Shown here in pieces: positions 34,452 to 44,057 of a stretch of DNA of 64,000 nucleotides. The stretch comes from JADJVL01 sp046331545. Its GTDB lineage: Bacteria; Acidobacteriota; Holophagae; Holophagales; Holophagaceae. A program made the position numbers and the translations under genes. The notes under the pieces were generated by a model. That model was not told where the DNA came from. It did no database searches and saw nothing but the letters and a program-made list of their open reading frames with translations. The stretch is taken from assembly GCA_046331545.1 (NCBI GenBank), contig JAXLQR010000002.1:186001-250000 (forward strand), written 5' to 3'. Within the stretch, counting starts at the first letter, position 1, and the number at the start of each line of letters is the position of its first letter.

Positions 34452-35582
34452 ATGGCCAGGATCGGATTCGAGACTCCCCGGCCCGTCCAGGTGCGCCGCC
34501 TGGGCCGGGTCTTCTACACCGCCGGGCTGCGCATGCAGCGGGCCCTGGCGGCCTGGGTGGCGGAGCCGGACCGCCCCGACCAGCTCCTGCTGCTGGAACA
34601 CAACCCGGTCTTCACCCTGGGCCGCAACGCCGTCGAATCCGACATCCACGTGAGCCCGGCCTTCTGCGAGGCCGAGGGCGTGGAGATCGCCCGCACCGAC
34701 CGGGGCGGCGAAGTCACCTACCACGGGCCCGGCCAGGTCGTGGCCTACCCGATCTGCAACCTGCGGGGCGGCCGGGAGGACCTGGGCCGGCTGGTGCGCG
34801 GGCTCGAGGAGGCCATGATCCGCGCGGCGGCGGAGTTCGGCGTGACCGCCGGCCGGCTGAAGGGCGCGCCCGGGATCTGGGTGGAGACCCGGCGGGGCCT
34901 GGAGAAGCTGGGGGCCATCGGCCTCCACCTCTCCCGCTGGATCACCACCCACGGCCTCGCCTTCAACGTCGCGCCGGACCTCACCCACTTCCGCTGGATC
35001 ACGCCCTGCGGCTTCACCGACAAGGGCGTGTGCAGCCTCGCCTCGCTGCTGGGGGAGGGCGCGCCGACGATGGCCGAGGCGCAGGCGGCGCTGCAGCGGC
35101 AGCTCTGCGGGGTGCTGGCCCTGGAGCCCGCGCCCGTGCGCGAGCCCAGCCGCAGCGTCAGCGCCCTCACCTGGCGCCGCGGGGCCTCGGGGCCGGAGAT
35201 CCTGATGATGCTCCGCGTCCCCGAGCACGGCGCCTGGTGGCAGAGCGTCACCGGCATGCTGGAGCCCGGGGAGACACCGGAAGCGGCGGCCCACCGGGAG
35301 GTGAAGGAGGAGACCGACCTGGTGGGTACGCTGCGCCCGCTGCCCCTCCAGCACTCCTTCTGGGTGGACCCTTCCATCGTCCGCTTCCCCGACCCCGAGC
35401 CCCGCTTCAACACGGAGACCTGCTTCCACATGGAGGTCCCCCCCGACGCCGCGGTGCAGCTGGCCCCCGAGGAGCACGTGGACTTCAAGTGGTGCGGCTT
35501 CGAGGAGGCCCACGCCCTCATGAAGTGGGAGGGCAGCAAGGGGGCCCTGCGCCTGCTCCAGCGCGAGCTGTCCGGAAGCTGA
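34452..35582 (+). CDS. lipB: Octanoyltransferase LipB fused to a NUDIX hydrolase
   Basis: 376 residues in one uninterrupted frame. The N-terminal ~225 residues are LipB, which moves octanoyl groups from acyl carrier protein to lipoyl-dependent enzymes. The motif DRGGEVTYHGPGQVVAYP and the catalytic Cys/Lys region TPCGFTDKGVCSL are both present. The C-terminal ~140 residues form a NUDIX domain with the box running from GMLEPGETPE to REVKEETDL (about residues 268-290), closest in appearance to the NudB type. LipB alone is normally ~210-230 residues, so this is a true fusion. No ribosome site precedes the ATG; see the -10 element just upstream. The NUDIX substrate is unknown. Confidence 0.92.
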   Translation: MARIGFETPRPVQVRRLGRVFYTAGLRMQRALAAWVAEPDRPDQLLLLEHNPVFTLGRNAVESDIHVSPAFCEAEGVEIARTDRGGEVTYHGPGQVVAYPICNLRGGREDLGRLVRGLEEAMIRAAAEFGVTAGRLKGAPGIWVETRRGLEKLGAIGLHLSRWITTHGLAFNVAPDLTHFRWITPCGFTDKGVCSLASLLGEGAPTMAEAQAALQRQLCGVLALEPAPVREPSRSVSALTWRRGASGPEILMMLRVPEHGAWWQSVTGMLEPGETPEAAAHREVKEETDLVGTLRPLPLQHSFWVDPSIVRFPDPEPRFNTETCFHMEVPPDAAVQLAPEEHVDFKWCGFEEAHALMKWEGSKGALRLLQRELSGS

Positions 35583-35607
35583 GATCCGCATCGCCGCCGG
35601 CCTTTGC

Positions 35608-35613
35608 TACGGT
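35608..35613 (+). promoter_or_regulatory. Candidate -10 element for the acyl-CoA dehydrogenase
   Basis: TACGGT, preceded by TG as in extended -10 promoters (TGC-TACGGT), lies 18 bases before the ATG at 35632. The short leader carries GGGAGG. Confidence 0.35.
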
Positions 35614-35631
35614 GGAAGGTTGGGAGGTCCC

Positions 35632-36763
<1,132 letters not shown>

Positions 36764-36771
<8 letters not shown>

Positions 36772-37825
36772 GGTCCCCGCCCTGCAGGGTCCGGGACTGC
36801 GCCAGGATGAGCTGGAACATGGCCTCCACCGCCTCGGGGCGGAGGCCCCGGTCCTCCGCCCAGCGGCGCCGGGCGGCCAGGAGCTTCGCCTCCCGCTCGG
36901 GATCCTGGATGCCCTGCCCCAGCTCGGCCTTGGCCCGCGCCGCCCGCAGCGCGAGCCGGGACCGCCGCTCCAGGAGGGAGAGCAGCTCCCGGTCCACGGC
37001 ATCGATGAGGTCCCGGGTGTCCTGCAGGTCCGCGGAGGGACCCGCCGGAGAGGCGATGTCGAGGTCCGGACCCGGCGACCGGCCCGGGGTCCGGGCCTCC
37101 TCCTCCAGGGCGCGGTCCACGGACTGCAGGGCCCCCATGAGCCGGCGCCGCTCCTGGGCGGCGTAGGGATTCTCCAGCTGCAGCACCCGGAACAGGTGCC
37201 CGGCGTCGCCCCGCACCAGCTCGATGCTCCGGGCCAGCGCCCGGAAGCTCGGGGGCGGCGCCTCCACGCCCTCCCCGGCCCCGGCGTCGAGCAACCCCTT
37301 CGCCACGAAGAAGGCCAGGGCGTGGGTCCGGGCCATGGCGCGGTCGTGGGCGTGGGGATCCTGCTCCAGCACCTCGCAGCCCAGCTCCCCGTAGAGCCGC
37401 CGGGCCGCCTCGGCGGCGGCGGGATGGCGCGGATGCGGACACAGCACCACCCGGAGGGGGCGCTCCGCCTGGACCAGGCTCACGGGTCCGAAGAGCGGAT
37501 GGCTTCCGGCCCAGGGCACCGCGTCCCCGAGTTCGGCGTCCATCACCTCCATGGGCCGCACCTTCACGCTGCCGACGTCGACGACCCGGTGCCCGGTGCC
37601 GAGGGAGGGCTTCAGTTCCCGGAGGGCCTGGACGAAGGCCGGGACCGGGGTCGCCAGGACCACCACTTCGGCGCGGGCCGCGAGGTCGGCGAGGCTTCGG
37701 GCGTCCAGGTCCGGGGGCGGCCGTCGCGCCGGATCATGGGCGGCCACGCTCAGGCCCCGCTCCCGGCAGAGGGACGCGAAGGCCTCGCCGAAACGGCCGT
37801 ATCCGACGATGCCGACCCGGGTCAT
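36764..37825 (-). CDS. tyrA: Prephenate dehydrogenase with C-terminal chorismate mutase domain
   Basis: 353 residues. The N-terminal Rossmann motif VGIVGYGRFGEAFA begins the prephenate dehydrogenase part (to about 255), with SHPLFGP as the family hallmark. The last ~85 residues form an AroQ-type chorismate mutase (DAVDRELLSLLERR, then DPEREAKLLAARRRWAED and LILAQSRTLQ). The E. coli T-protein has these two activities in the opposite order. The fusion would channel chorismate through prephenate to 4-hydroxyphenylpyruvate for tyrosine. No ACT domain is visible, so feedback control by such a domain is not expected. A TAGAAT -10-like element lies at 37857-37862 on the minus strand. Confidence 0.9.
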
Positions 37826-37856
37826 GGCGAGGCCTCCGAGGCTGGGATTCGGACCA

Positions 37857-37862
37857 TTCTAT
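37857..37862 (-). promoter_or_regulatory. Candidate -10 element for tyrA
   Basis: Minus-strand TAGAAT lies 32 bases before the ATG at 37825, implying a leader of about 25 bases. The same hexamer precedes gcdH. No convincing -35 is seen. Confidence 0.35.
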
Positions 37863-38042
37863 CCGTTGGGTGGGCGGCGGGGGCTCGACGGTTTCAACGG
37901 ACGATGAATTCACCCTTGCCCTCGCCTCGCGAGGTCGTCATCCTGTCGGGACGGCGGAAGCGGCCCTTCTAAACCGCGATCCAGCATGAGGCGTAGGCCT
38001 TCCGTCCCAGGACAGGTCTTTTCGAATCCCAAAGGAGTGACG

Positions 38043-39521
38043 ATGGCCCTCACCCGCGCGATCCCCTCGCTGCTCGTCTGCTACGGCCTCGTGGCCGGCG
38101 CCCCCGCGCCCGAGGGCCCGAAGCGCCTGAGCCTCCAGGAAGCCATCCAGACCTCCCTCGAGAACAACCTGCAGGTGCAGGTGGCGCGGGAGACGCGGGA
38201 GATCTCCCGGGGCAATGTCGTCTTCAACGAGGGTTCCTTCGACTGGAACCTGGGCGCCGCCTACTCCCAGAGCCACAGCGAGAACGACTACAGCGACAGC
38301 ACCGCGAACTCGCGGAGCCTGAAGCTCTCGCTGTCCCGCCCCTTCGAGTGGGGCGGATCCTTCTCCCTCGGGTACACCCCGTCCTACTCCAGCAGCCGCG
38401 TGCCGAACCTGGGCGGCGTGCTGAGCGGCACCGGCGGTGCCAGCACGCCCTACAGCGCGGGCCTCAGCCTCTCCTACGTCCAGCCCCTGCTCCGGAACTT
38501 CGGCCGCGAGACCTCCGAGAGCGCCCTCATCGTGGCGCGCAAGGGCGCCCAGCAGGCCGACCTCACCTTCCAGAAGTCCATCATCGACCTGGTGGCGAAC
38601 ACCGAGTCCCTCTACTGGGACGTCGTGTACGCCCAGCGGAACCTGGACAACAAGAAGCAGGCCCTGGCCCTCGCCAAGAAGCAGCTCAAGGAGAACCAGA
38701 TCCGCGTGGAGGTCGGAACCCTTGCCCCCATCGAGGTCACCTCCGCCGAAGCCGCGGTGGCCCAGAAGGAGCAGGAGATCATCGCCGCCGAGGCGCAACT
38801 TCTGAACGCCAAGGATGCTCTCCTCCGCGCCCTCTACCCCACCAGCGAGCGCCCCTCGGGGCTCGAGCTGACCGATGCCCCGAGCATCAAGCCCCTGGAC
38901 CTGGAGGAGACCGCCGCCGAGAAGCTGGCCCTGGACCACCGGGTTGAACTCAAGAGCGCCCGCCTGGACGTCGAGAGCAAGCAGGTGCTGGAGACCGCGG
39001 CCCGCAACCGGCTGAAGCCCCAGCTGGACCTCGGCCTCTCCTATTCCGGCGCCGCGAACAGCTACACCGCCCTGGGCCCCGCGAACACCGACATCGCGAA
39101 GAGCAAGATCCCGACCTACGGGGCCTCGCTGACCTTCTCGCTCCCCATCGCCAACCGCGCGGCCAAGGGCACCGAGATCCAGGCCCGCGCCAACCGCCGC
39201 AGCAGCGAACTCACGCTCCACGACCTCGAGCTGGGCATCGTGCTGGAGGTGCGGCAGGCCCTGCGCAACCTCGACGCCAGCGAGAAGGGCGTGAAGGCTG
39301 CCGAGAAGACCCGCATCTTCCGGGAGAAGAACCTCGAGGCCGAGCAGAAGAAGTTCGAGAACGGCATGAGCACGAACTTCTTCGTCCTCCAGCGCCAGGA
39401 CGAGCTGGACCAGGCCCGGTCGAGCGAGCTCCAGGCCCAGATCACCTACGCCAAGGCGGTCACCAGCCTCGAGAAGGCGGTGGGGAACCTGCTCGAGGCC
39501 CGGAAGCTCGAGGTCCGCTAG
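38043..39521 (+). CDS. TolC-family outer membrane efflux protein
   Basis: 492 residues from ATG 38043, which follows AAAGGAGT; an earlier in-frame ATG at 37986 lacks a ribosome site. A short signal peptide (LLVCYGLVAGAPA) is followed by two outer membrane efflux protein repeats with long helices (for example LSLQEAIQTSLENNLQVQVA, then ALAKKQLKENQIRVEVGT and the matching QKKFENGMSTNFFVLQRQDE). This is the trimeric channel part of a tripartite export system. No inner-membrane partner is adjacent; the RND genes at 48.3-55.7 kb lack their own TolC, so they might share this one. Confidence 0.9.
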   Translation: MALTRAIPSLLVCYGLVAGAPAPEGPKRLSLQEAIQTSLENNLQVQVARETREISRGNVVFNEGSFDWNLGAAYSQSHSENDYSDSTANSRSLKLSLSRPFEWGGSFSLGYTPSYSSSRVPNLGGVLSGTGGASTPYSAGLSLSYVQPLLRNFGRETSESALIVARKGAQQADLTFQKSIIDLVANTESLYWDVVYAQRNLDNKKQALALAKKQLKENQIRVEVGTLAPIEVTSAEAAVAQKEQEIIAAEAQLLNAKDALLRALYPTSERPSGLELTDAPSIKPLDLEETAAEKLALDHRVELKSARLDVESKQVLETAARNRLKPQLDLGLSYSGAANSYTALGPANTDIAKSKIPTYGASLTFSLPIANRAAKGTEIQARANRRSSELTLHDLELGIVLEVRQALRNLDASEKGVKAAEKTRIFREKNLEAEQKKFENGMSTNFFVLQRQDELDQARSSELQAQITYAKAVTSLEKAVGNLLEARKLEVR

Positions 39522-39648
39522 ACTTCCCGCCCGCCACCGGGATCGATCGCCGCCGGGATCGCCGGCCGCGGGGTTGAGACTTCCCCATGACGCGGGCCCC
39601 GGCCGGATGCGACAGTAGGCTGTGACCTCCCCCGAGCCTCCCCAGCCC

Positions 39649-40626
39649 ATGCCCCAGGAACCCAAGCCACCCCAGGACTTCCGCCGCCTGGACGATCCCG
39701 ACCCCTTCGCCGGCGTCGGACCGCTGATCCGCACCTTGCGCGACGAGGCCATGCGCGTGGTGCAGGGCCAGGGCCCCGTGCTGATCCAGGGCGAGACCGG
39801 CACCGGCAAGGGCGTCCTGGCCCGCTGGCTGCACCACCACGGGCCCCGGGCGGCGGAGCCCTTCGTGGACCTCAACTGCGCGGGCCTCAACCCGGACTTC
39901 CTCGAGACCGAGCTCTTCGGCCACCGCAAAGGGGCCTTCACCGGCGCCGACCAGCCCAAGCGCGGCCTCATCGAGCTCGCGGACCGCGGCACCGTCTTCC
40001 TCGACGAGATCGGGGACATGGCGACCAGCGTCCAGGCCAAGGTGCTCAAGGTGCTCGAGGAGAAGCGCTTCCGCAGGCTCGGGGAGGTGCAGGACCAGTC
40101 CGTGGACGTGCGGCTCGTGACCGCCACCCACCAGAACCTGGAGCTCGCCATCCGCCAGGGCCGCTTCCGGAAGGACCTCTACTTCCGCATCAGCACCTTC
40201 ACGCTCCACCTGCCGCCGCTGCGCAAGCGCCTGGAGGACCTCCCGGTCCTTGGCGCCCTCATCCTCGGCGAACTCGGGCGGGAGCTGGGCAAGCCCGGCC
40301 TCGTGCTCTCCCCGGAGGCCCTGGACGCCATGCAGGGCTACCGCTGGCCCGGCAACATCCGGGAGCTCCGCAACGCCCTCGAGCGGGCGGTGATCCGGGC
40401 CGAGGGCCGCGAGATCTGGCCGGAGGACCTCGGCCTCGGCGCGGGCACCGCCGACGCCACGCCCGCCTACGGCACCCGGCTCAGCCTCGCCGAGCTCGAG
40501 AAGCTGCACATCAAGCGCGTGCTCGAGGAGGAGGGCGGGCGGGTCACCGACGCCGCCAAGCGGCTGGGCATCCCCCGCAGCACGCTCTACGTGAAGATCC
40601 GCGAGCTCGGGCTCAGCGGCGACTGA
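39649..40626 (+). CDS. Sigma-54-dependent activator without receiver domain
   Basis: 325 residues from ATG 39649; a GTG at 39622 would add nine, but a possible -10 element (TAGGCT, 39616-39621) abuts it, so the later start is preferred. The AAA+ domain (about 25-255) has Walker A GETGTGKG, the sigma-54 contact loop GAFTGA and Walker B VFLDEIGD. A Fis-type helix-turn-helix ends the protein (DAAKRLGIPRSTLYVKIREL). There is no receiver, PAS or GAF sensor; the ~20-residue N-terminus is Pro-rich. Such proteins are controlled by partner proteins or by expression. It lies 127 bases behind the TolC-like gene. Confidence 0.9.
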   Translation: MPQEPKPPQDFRRLDDPDPFAGVGPLIRTLRDEAMRVVQGQGPVLIQGETGTGKGVLARWLHHHGPRAAEPFVDLNCAGLNPDFLETELFGHRKGAFTGADQPKRGLIELADRGTVFLDEIGDMATSVQAKVLKVLEEKRFRRLGEVQDQSVDVRLVTATHQNLELAIRQGRFRKDLYFRISTFTLHLPPLRKRLEDLPVLGALILGELGRELGKPGLVLSPEALDAMQGYRWPGNIRELRNALERAVIRAEGREIWPEDLGLGAGTADATPAYGTRLSLAELEKLHIKRVLEEEGGRVTDAAKRLGIPRSTLYVKIRELGLSGD

Positions 40627-40653
40627 GGCCCGCTTCCGGGATCCTCCCCGGCC

Positions 40654-40797
40654 CGCCGCCGACGCCCGTGCGCGGCAGGCAGGGATGCCCTCACCGGGAC
40701 CCACCGCTGACTCGCGTCAGCGGTAGGCGGGGATCCCATCACGGGGACCCTCCGCTTACTCGCGTCAGCGGTAGGCAGGGATCCCGGTGACCTCCTG
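40654..40797. repeat. Three tandem 48-bp units at the gcdH 3' end
   Basis: Units at 40654-40701, 40702-40749 and 40750-40797 align without gaps. The third includes the last codons and stop of gcdH; the others lie outside the gene. The middle unit contains the perfect stem CCGCTGAC (40703-40710) with GTCAGCGG (40715-40722). Unit length equals 16 codons. The outermost unit is the most diverged. Confidence 0.85.
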
Positions 40798-41955
40798 GCC
40801 GATGATCAGGGTGTGCATGTCGTGGGTCCCCTCGTAGGTGTACACGCTCTCGAGGTTCGCCATGTGGCGCATGACCGGGTACTCGTCGAGGATGCCGTTG
40901 GCGCCGAGGATGGTGCGGGCCTTGCGGCAGATCTCGAGGGCCACGTTCACGTTGTTCATCTTCGCCATGGACACCTGGGCGGGGGTGTAGGTCTTGGCGT
41001 CCTTCAGGCGGCCGAGCTGCAGGGCGAGGAACTGGCCTTTGGTGAGCTCGGTGACCATCCAGGCCAGCTTCTCCTGCTGGAGCTGGTAGCTGGCGATGGG
41101 CTTGTCGAACTGGATGCGGTTCTGGGCGTAGTCCAGGGCGCACTGGTAGCAGGCGTCGGCGGCGCCCAGGGCGCCCCAGGCGATGCCGTAGCGGGCCTGG
41201 GTGAGGCAGCCCAGCGGCCCCTTGAGCCCCTTCACGTTGGGCAGGAGGGAGGCCTCCTCGTCCACGATGACGTCTTCCAGCACCAGCTCGGAGGTGGTGG
41301 AGGCGCGCAGGCTCCACTTGCCCTTCATCTCCGGGGCGGAGAAGCCCGGCGTGCCCTTCTCCACCAGGAAGCCGCGGATGCCGTCCTCGGTCTGGGCCCA
41401 GACCACCGCCACGTCGGAGACCGTGCCGTTGGTGATCCACATCTTGGTGCCGTTGATGCGCCACTTCCCGCCGGGCTCCTTCACGGCCTTGGTGAGCATG
41501 CCGCCGGGGTTGGAGCCGAAGTCGGGCTCGGTGAGGCCGAAGCAGCCGATCTTCTCGCCGCTGGCCAGCCTGGGCAGCCAGTGCTTCCGCTGGGCCTCGC
41601 TGCCGTACGCGTAGATGGGCCACATGACGAGGGAGCCCTGGACGCTGCAGAAGGAGCGCAGGCCCGAGTCGCCCCGCTCCAGCTCGTACATGAGCAGGCC
41701 GTAGGCCACGTTGGAGAGGCCCGCGCAGCCGTACTCCTCGGGCAGGCTGGGGCCGTAGAAGCTCAGCTCGCCCATCTTCCGGATCAGGTGGCTGGGAAAG
41801 GTCTGCTCCTGGGCGTGCTTCTCGATGATGGGCAGGACCTCGGCGTTGACGAAGTCCCGGGCCGCCTCGCGGACCATCTTCTCCTCGTCCGTGAGCAGGC
41901 CCTCGAAGCCCATGTAGTCGGTGATGTGCTTGAAGGTGGCGTAGGCGCCGGCCAT
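40765..41955 (-). CDS. gcdH: Glutaryl-CoA dehydrogenase
   Basis: 396 residues from ATG 41955, with AAGGAG six bases upstream. It oxidises and decarboxylates glutaryl-CoA to crotonyl-CoA in lysine/tryptophan or aromatic-acid breakdown. The assignment rests on family-specific stretches ARYGIAWGALGAADAC, LQLGRLKDAKTYTPAQVSMA and the catalytic Glu region TYEGTHDMHTLIIGQEVTG. The FAD-side motif FGLTEPDFGSNPGGM is present. Its promoter (TGGAAA, 17 bases, TAGAAT) lies about 110 bases upstream. Its stop codon lies inside a hairpin-prone repeat. Together with the acyl-CoA dehydrogenase at 35632 it suggests acyl-CoA catabolism. Confidence 0.93.
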   Translation of the reverse strand: MAGAYATFKHITDYMGFEGLLTDEEKMVREAARDFVNAEVLPIIEKHAQEQTFPSHLIRKMGELSFYGPSLPEEYGCAGLSNVAYGLLMYELERGDSGLRSFCSVQGSLVMWPIYAYGSEAQRKHWLPRLASGEKIGCFGLTEPDFGSNPGGMLTKAVKEPGGKWRINGTKMWITNGTVSDVAVVWAQTEDGIRGFLVEKGTPGFSAPEMKGKWSLRASTTSELVLEDVIVDEEASLLPNVKGLKGPLGCLTQARYGIAWGALGAADACYQCALDYAQNRIQFDKPIASYQLQQEKLAWMVTELTKGQFLALQLGRLKDAKTYTPAQVSMAKMNNVNVALEICRKARTILGANGILDEYPVMRHMANLESVYTYEGTHDMHTLIIGQEVTGIPAYR

Positions 41956-41967
41956 GGTTCGCTCCTT

Positions 41968-42050
41968 GCCCTGCAGCCGCGGGCGGTGTCGGGCGCGCGT
42001 CGGAGGCGCCCGGGGGGTCTCCGCCCTGCAGCAGCGGGCGGGTCGGGCGG
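41968..42050. repeat. Imperfect 55-bp tandem repeat in the gcdH leader
   Basis: GCCCTGCAGC followed by a GC-rich GCGGGCGG-TCGGG stretch occurs at 41968 and again at 42023. The copies differ by a few bases and small gaps. They lie between the gcdH promoter and its ribosome site, so both are transcribed. Confidence 0.6.
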
Positions 42051-42065
42051 GGCCCGAACCTTGGG

Positions 42066-42094
42066 ATTCTAGCCCCAAGGGGCCCTAATTTCCA
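42066..42094 (-). promoter_or_regulatory. Sigma-70-type promoter of gcdH
   Basis: On the minus strand TGGAAA (42094-42089) and TAGAAT (42071-42066) are separated by exactly 17 bases, matching the -35/-10 consensus at four and five of six places. It gives a leader of about 105 bases that contains the 55-base repeat. Confidence 0.55.
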
Positions 42095-42170
42095 GCACCC
42101 CAATCCTGGAAACGACGATGATGCATCAGCGATTCGACAAAATGGATGTCGATTCGATCAGACCGCCCCT

Positions 42171-42761
42171 TCACCCTTCGGTGATCATCGGATGGTCGGA
42201 GGAGGGCGGCACGGTGTGGCAGTGGCGACAGCGGGCCTCGTAGCTCTCCGCCGCGCCCACGAGCACCTGCCCGCCGCTGCGCACCAGGCGCTGGCTGCGG
42301 CTGGCCGGCGCGCCGCAGACCATGCAGATGGCCTGGAGCTTGGAGACGTATTCGGCCTTCGCCAGGAGCGCGGGCATGACGCCGAAGGGGCTGCCCGCGA
42401 AGTCCTGGTCCAGGCCCGCGGCGATGACCCGCACGCCCCGGTCCGCCAGGCGCTCCAGGAGCGCAACGATGGGTTCGTCCAGGAACTGGACCTCGTCCAC
42501 CGCGACGACCTCGACCAGGGGATCCAGGCGGGAGGCGAGCTCCGCCGCGGTCCCGATGGGGAGCGCCTCGTGCTTCTGCGCGCTGTGGCTGGCCACGGCG
42601 GAGGCGTCGTAGCGGTCGTCCAGGGCGGGCTTGAAGACCTGCACCCGGCGGCGGGCGATGACGGCCCGCTTCACGCGGCGGATCAGCTCCTCGGACTTGC
42701 CGGAGAACATGGGCCCGCAGATGACCTCGATGGACCCCTGGCGGAGGGCGTGCTCCACCAT
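42171..42761 (-). CDS. tdk: Thymidine kinase
   Basis: 196 residues, normal for type II (TK1-like) enzymes. It phosphorylates thymidine in the salvage pathway. The P-loop CGPMFSGKSEELIRR, the DEVQFLD motif and the structural zinc site (CMVCGAPASRSQR with CRHCH) are all present. The start ATG overlaps the stop of the DUF4388 gene as ATGA. It is therefore the last gene of a three-gene operon with two proteins of unrelated type. Confidence 0.95.
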   Translation of the reverse strand: MVEHALRQGSIEVICGPMFSGKSEELIRRVKRAVIARRRVQVFKPALDDRYDASAVASHSAQKHEALPIGTAAELASRLDPLVEVVAVDEVQFLDEPIVALLERLADRGVRVIAAGLDQDFAGSPFGVMPALLAKAEYVSKLQAICMVCGAPASRSQRLVRSGGQVLVGAAESYEARCRHCHTVPPSSDHPMITEG

Positions 42762-44056
42762 CAGCGCGGGGCCTTGCCGGGAGCGGGGGGCTTCGGGGAT
42801 GTCGGCGCGGGGGCGGCGCCCTGGACCGCCGGGGCGGAACCCTTGCCCGTTGGAGCGGCCTTCGCCGCGTCGGGAGCCTCGGCGGTCGCCGCGGACTCCG
42901 CCGGCGGGACGCCCCCGGCGGCCAGGGGATCGGGCAGGCGGGTGAAGTCCTCGACAGGGTTGTAGTCGGCGTCCAGGGGCCGGCCCAGGGCCCTCGCGAG
43001 CGCCACGCCGCCGCCCTTGGGGTCCGCGAGGCGGAAGGCCCAGGCCTGCTGGAGGGCGGTGGAGCGGTCGGTGACGATGCGGACGTCCGCGGGCTCGAAG
43101 CTGGCGAGCCCGGCGTTGATGGAGCCGCGGTGGCGCGGCACGTAGCCGATGATCAGGGGCAGGAGGAGGAAGGCCGCCGTGGCCCACCAGAGGTGGGGCC
43201 ACGGCCCGGTGGGCTCCGCCTTGGCCACCGCCGGCTGCTGGGCGGTGCCGTCGGTCCAGGGCCGGACGGGCTTCGGGACCTCCCGCGCGGCGATCTCCAG
43301 CAGGCCCTGCTCGTAGAGGTCCGCGATGTGCTTGCAGGTGTCGAGCTCCTCGTAGCGGCTGATCTGCAGCACGTCGTTGATGCTCTGGGGCTCGCGGAAG
43401 TAGGTGAGCACCGTCTCCTGCTCGTGGCTGAGCCCCGACGTGCCCGCCGCGGCGCCGCCCTGGCCCTCCAGGATCGTCGAGAGCTCCCGGTCGATGTCGA
43501 GCTGGATGGCCTGCCCCTTCCCCGAGACCTGCATGGGCGTCTCGAGGGACGGCAGCCGCTTCTGCACCTCCGGCCACTCGTCCTGGATCCGGGCGGCCTC
43601 CATGAGCACGGTGTCCACGGGGATCGCGGGGAAGTGCTCCCGGTCCAGCTCCGGGGGCAGCATGGAGTCGAAGCGGTAGTCCCCTTCGACCCACCGGAAG
43701 GTCCGGTAGATGATGGCCATGGCCTGGTTGAAGAGGGCGTCCTGGATGTCCTGGGGCGAGACCTTGCCGCTCTCCAGCAGCAGGTGGCCCATGCGCTTCA
43801 GGGTCTGCCGCTGGAGCTGGACCATCTCCATCAGCTCCTCGCCCGACAGCCGGCCCAGGCGCACCAGCATCGTGCCCAGGCGGTCCTCCATGCGGACCTG
43901 GTTGGAATCGCAGCCGACGATCTCCCCCTGCTCGAAGAAGACCTTCACGAACTCCTGGCCGCGGGAGAGCACCAGGGTGCCGCTCTTCCCCTGGATCTTG
44001 ATCATGTTGAACATGCTGAAGAGGTCGAAATCCCTCAGGCTGCCTTCGAGGGCCAT
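42761..44056 (-). CDS. DUF4388 (PatA-like N-terminal) protein with membrane segment
   Basis: 431 residues. The N-terminal ~110 residues form a DUF4388 domain (LEGSLRDFDLFSMFNMIKIQ, GTLVLSRGQEFVKVFFEQGEIVGC), common in regulators of Deltaproteobacteria and Acidobacteria. A middle helical region (about 115-260) includes a winged-helix-like stretch LTYFREPQSINDVLQISRYE. One membrane segment follows at about 285-305 (LWWATAAFLLLPLIIGYV), and the protein ends in a Pro/Ala-rich tail. It probably senses or scaffolds at the membrane, but there is no direct evidence of function. The start lies one base after the stop of the TPR/zinc-ribbon gene and its own stop overlaps tdk. Confidence 0.85.
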   Translation of the reverse strand: MALEGSLRDFDLFSMFNMIKIQGKSGTLVLSRGQEFVKVFFEQGEIVGCDSNQVRMEDRLGTMLVRLGRLSGEELMEMVQLQRQTLKRMGHLLLESGKVSPQDIQDALFNQAMAIIYRTFRWVEGDYRFDSMLPPELDREHFPAIPVDTVLMEAARIQDEWPEVQKRLPSLETPMQVSGKGQAIQLDIDRELSTILEGQGGAAAGTSGLSHEQETVLTYFREPQSINDVLQISRYEELDTCKHIADLYEQGLLEIAAREVPKPVRPWTDGTAQQPAVAKAEPTGPWPHLWWATAAFLLLPLIIGYVPRHRGSINAGLASFEPADVRIVTDRSTALQQAWAFRLADPKGGGVALARALGRPLDADYNPVEDFTRLPDPLAAGGVPPAESAATAEAPDAAKAAPTGKGSAPAVQGAAPAPTSPKPPAPGKAPR

Positions 44057-44057
44057 G

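Noticed and set aside
35620..35631. TTG start of the acyl-CoA dehydrogenase
   Set aside because: The ATG at 35632 has a good ribosome site at proper distance, and the TTG would place that site inside the gene.
39622..39648. GTG start for the sigma-54 activator
   Set aside because: It directly abuts a -10-like TAGGCT, so a transcript from that promoter would begin after it; ATG 39649 fits better. The GTG remains possible if another promoter is used.
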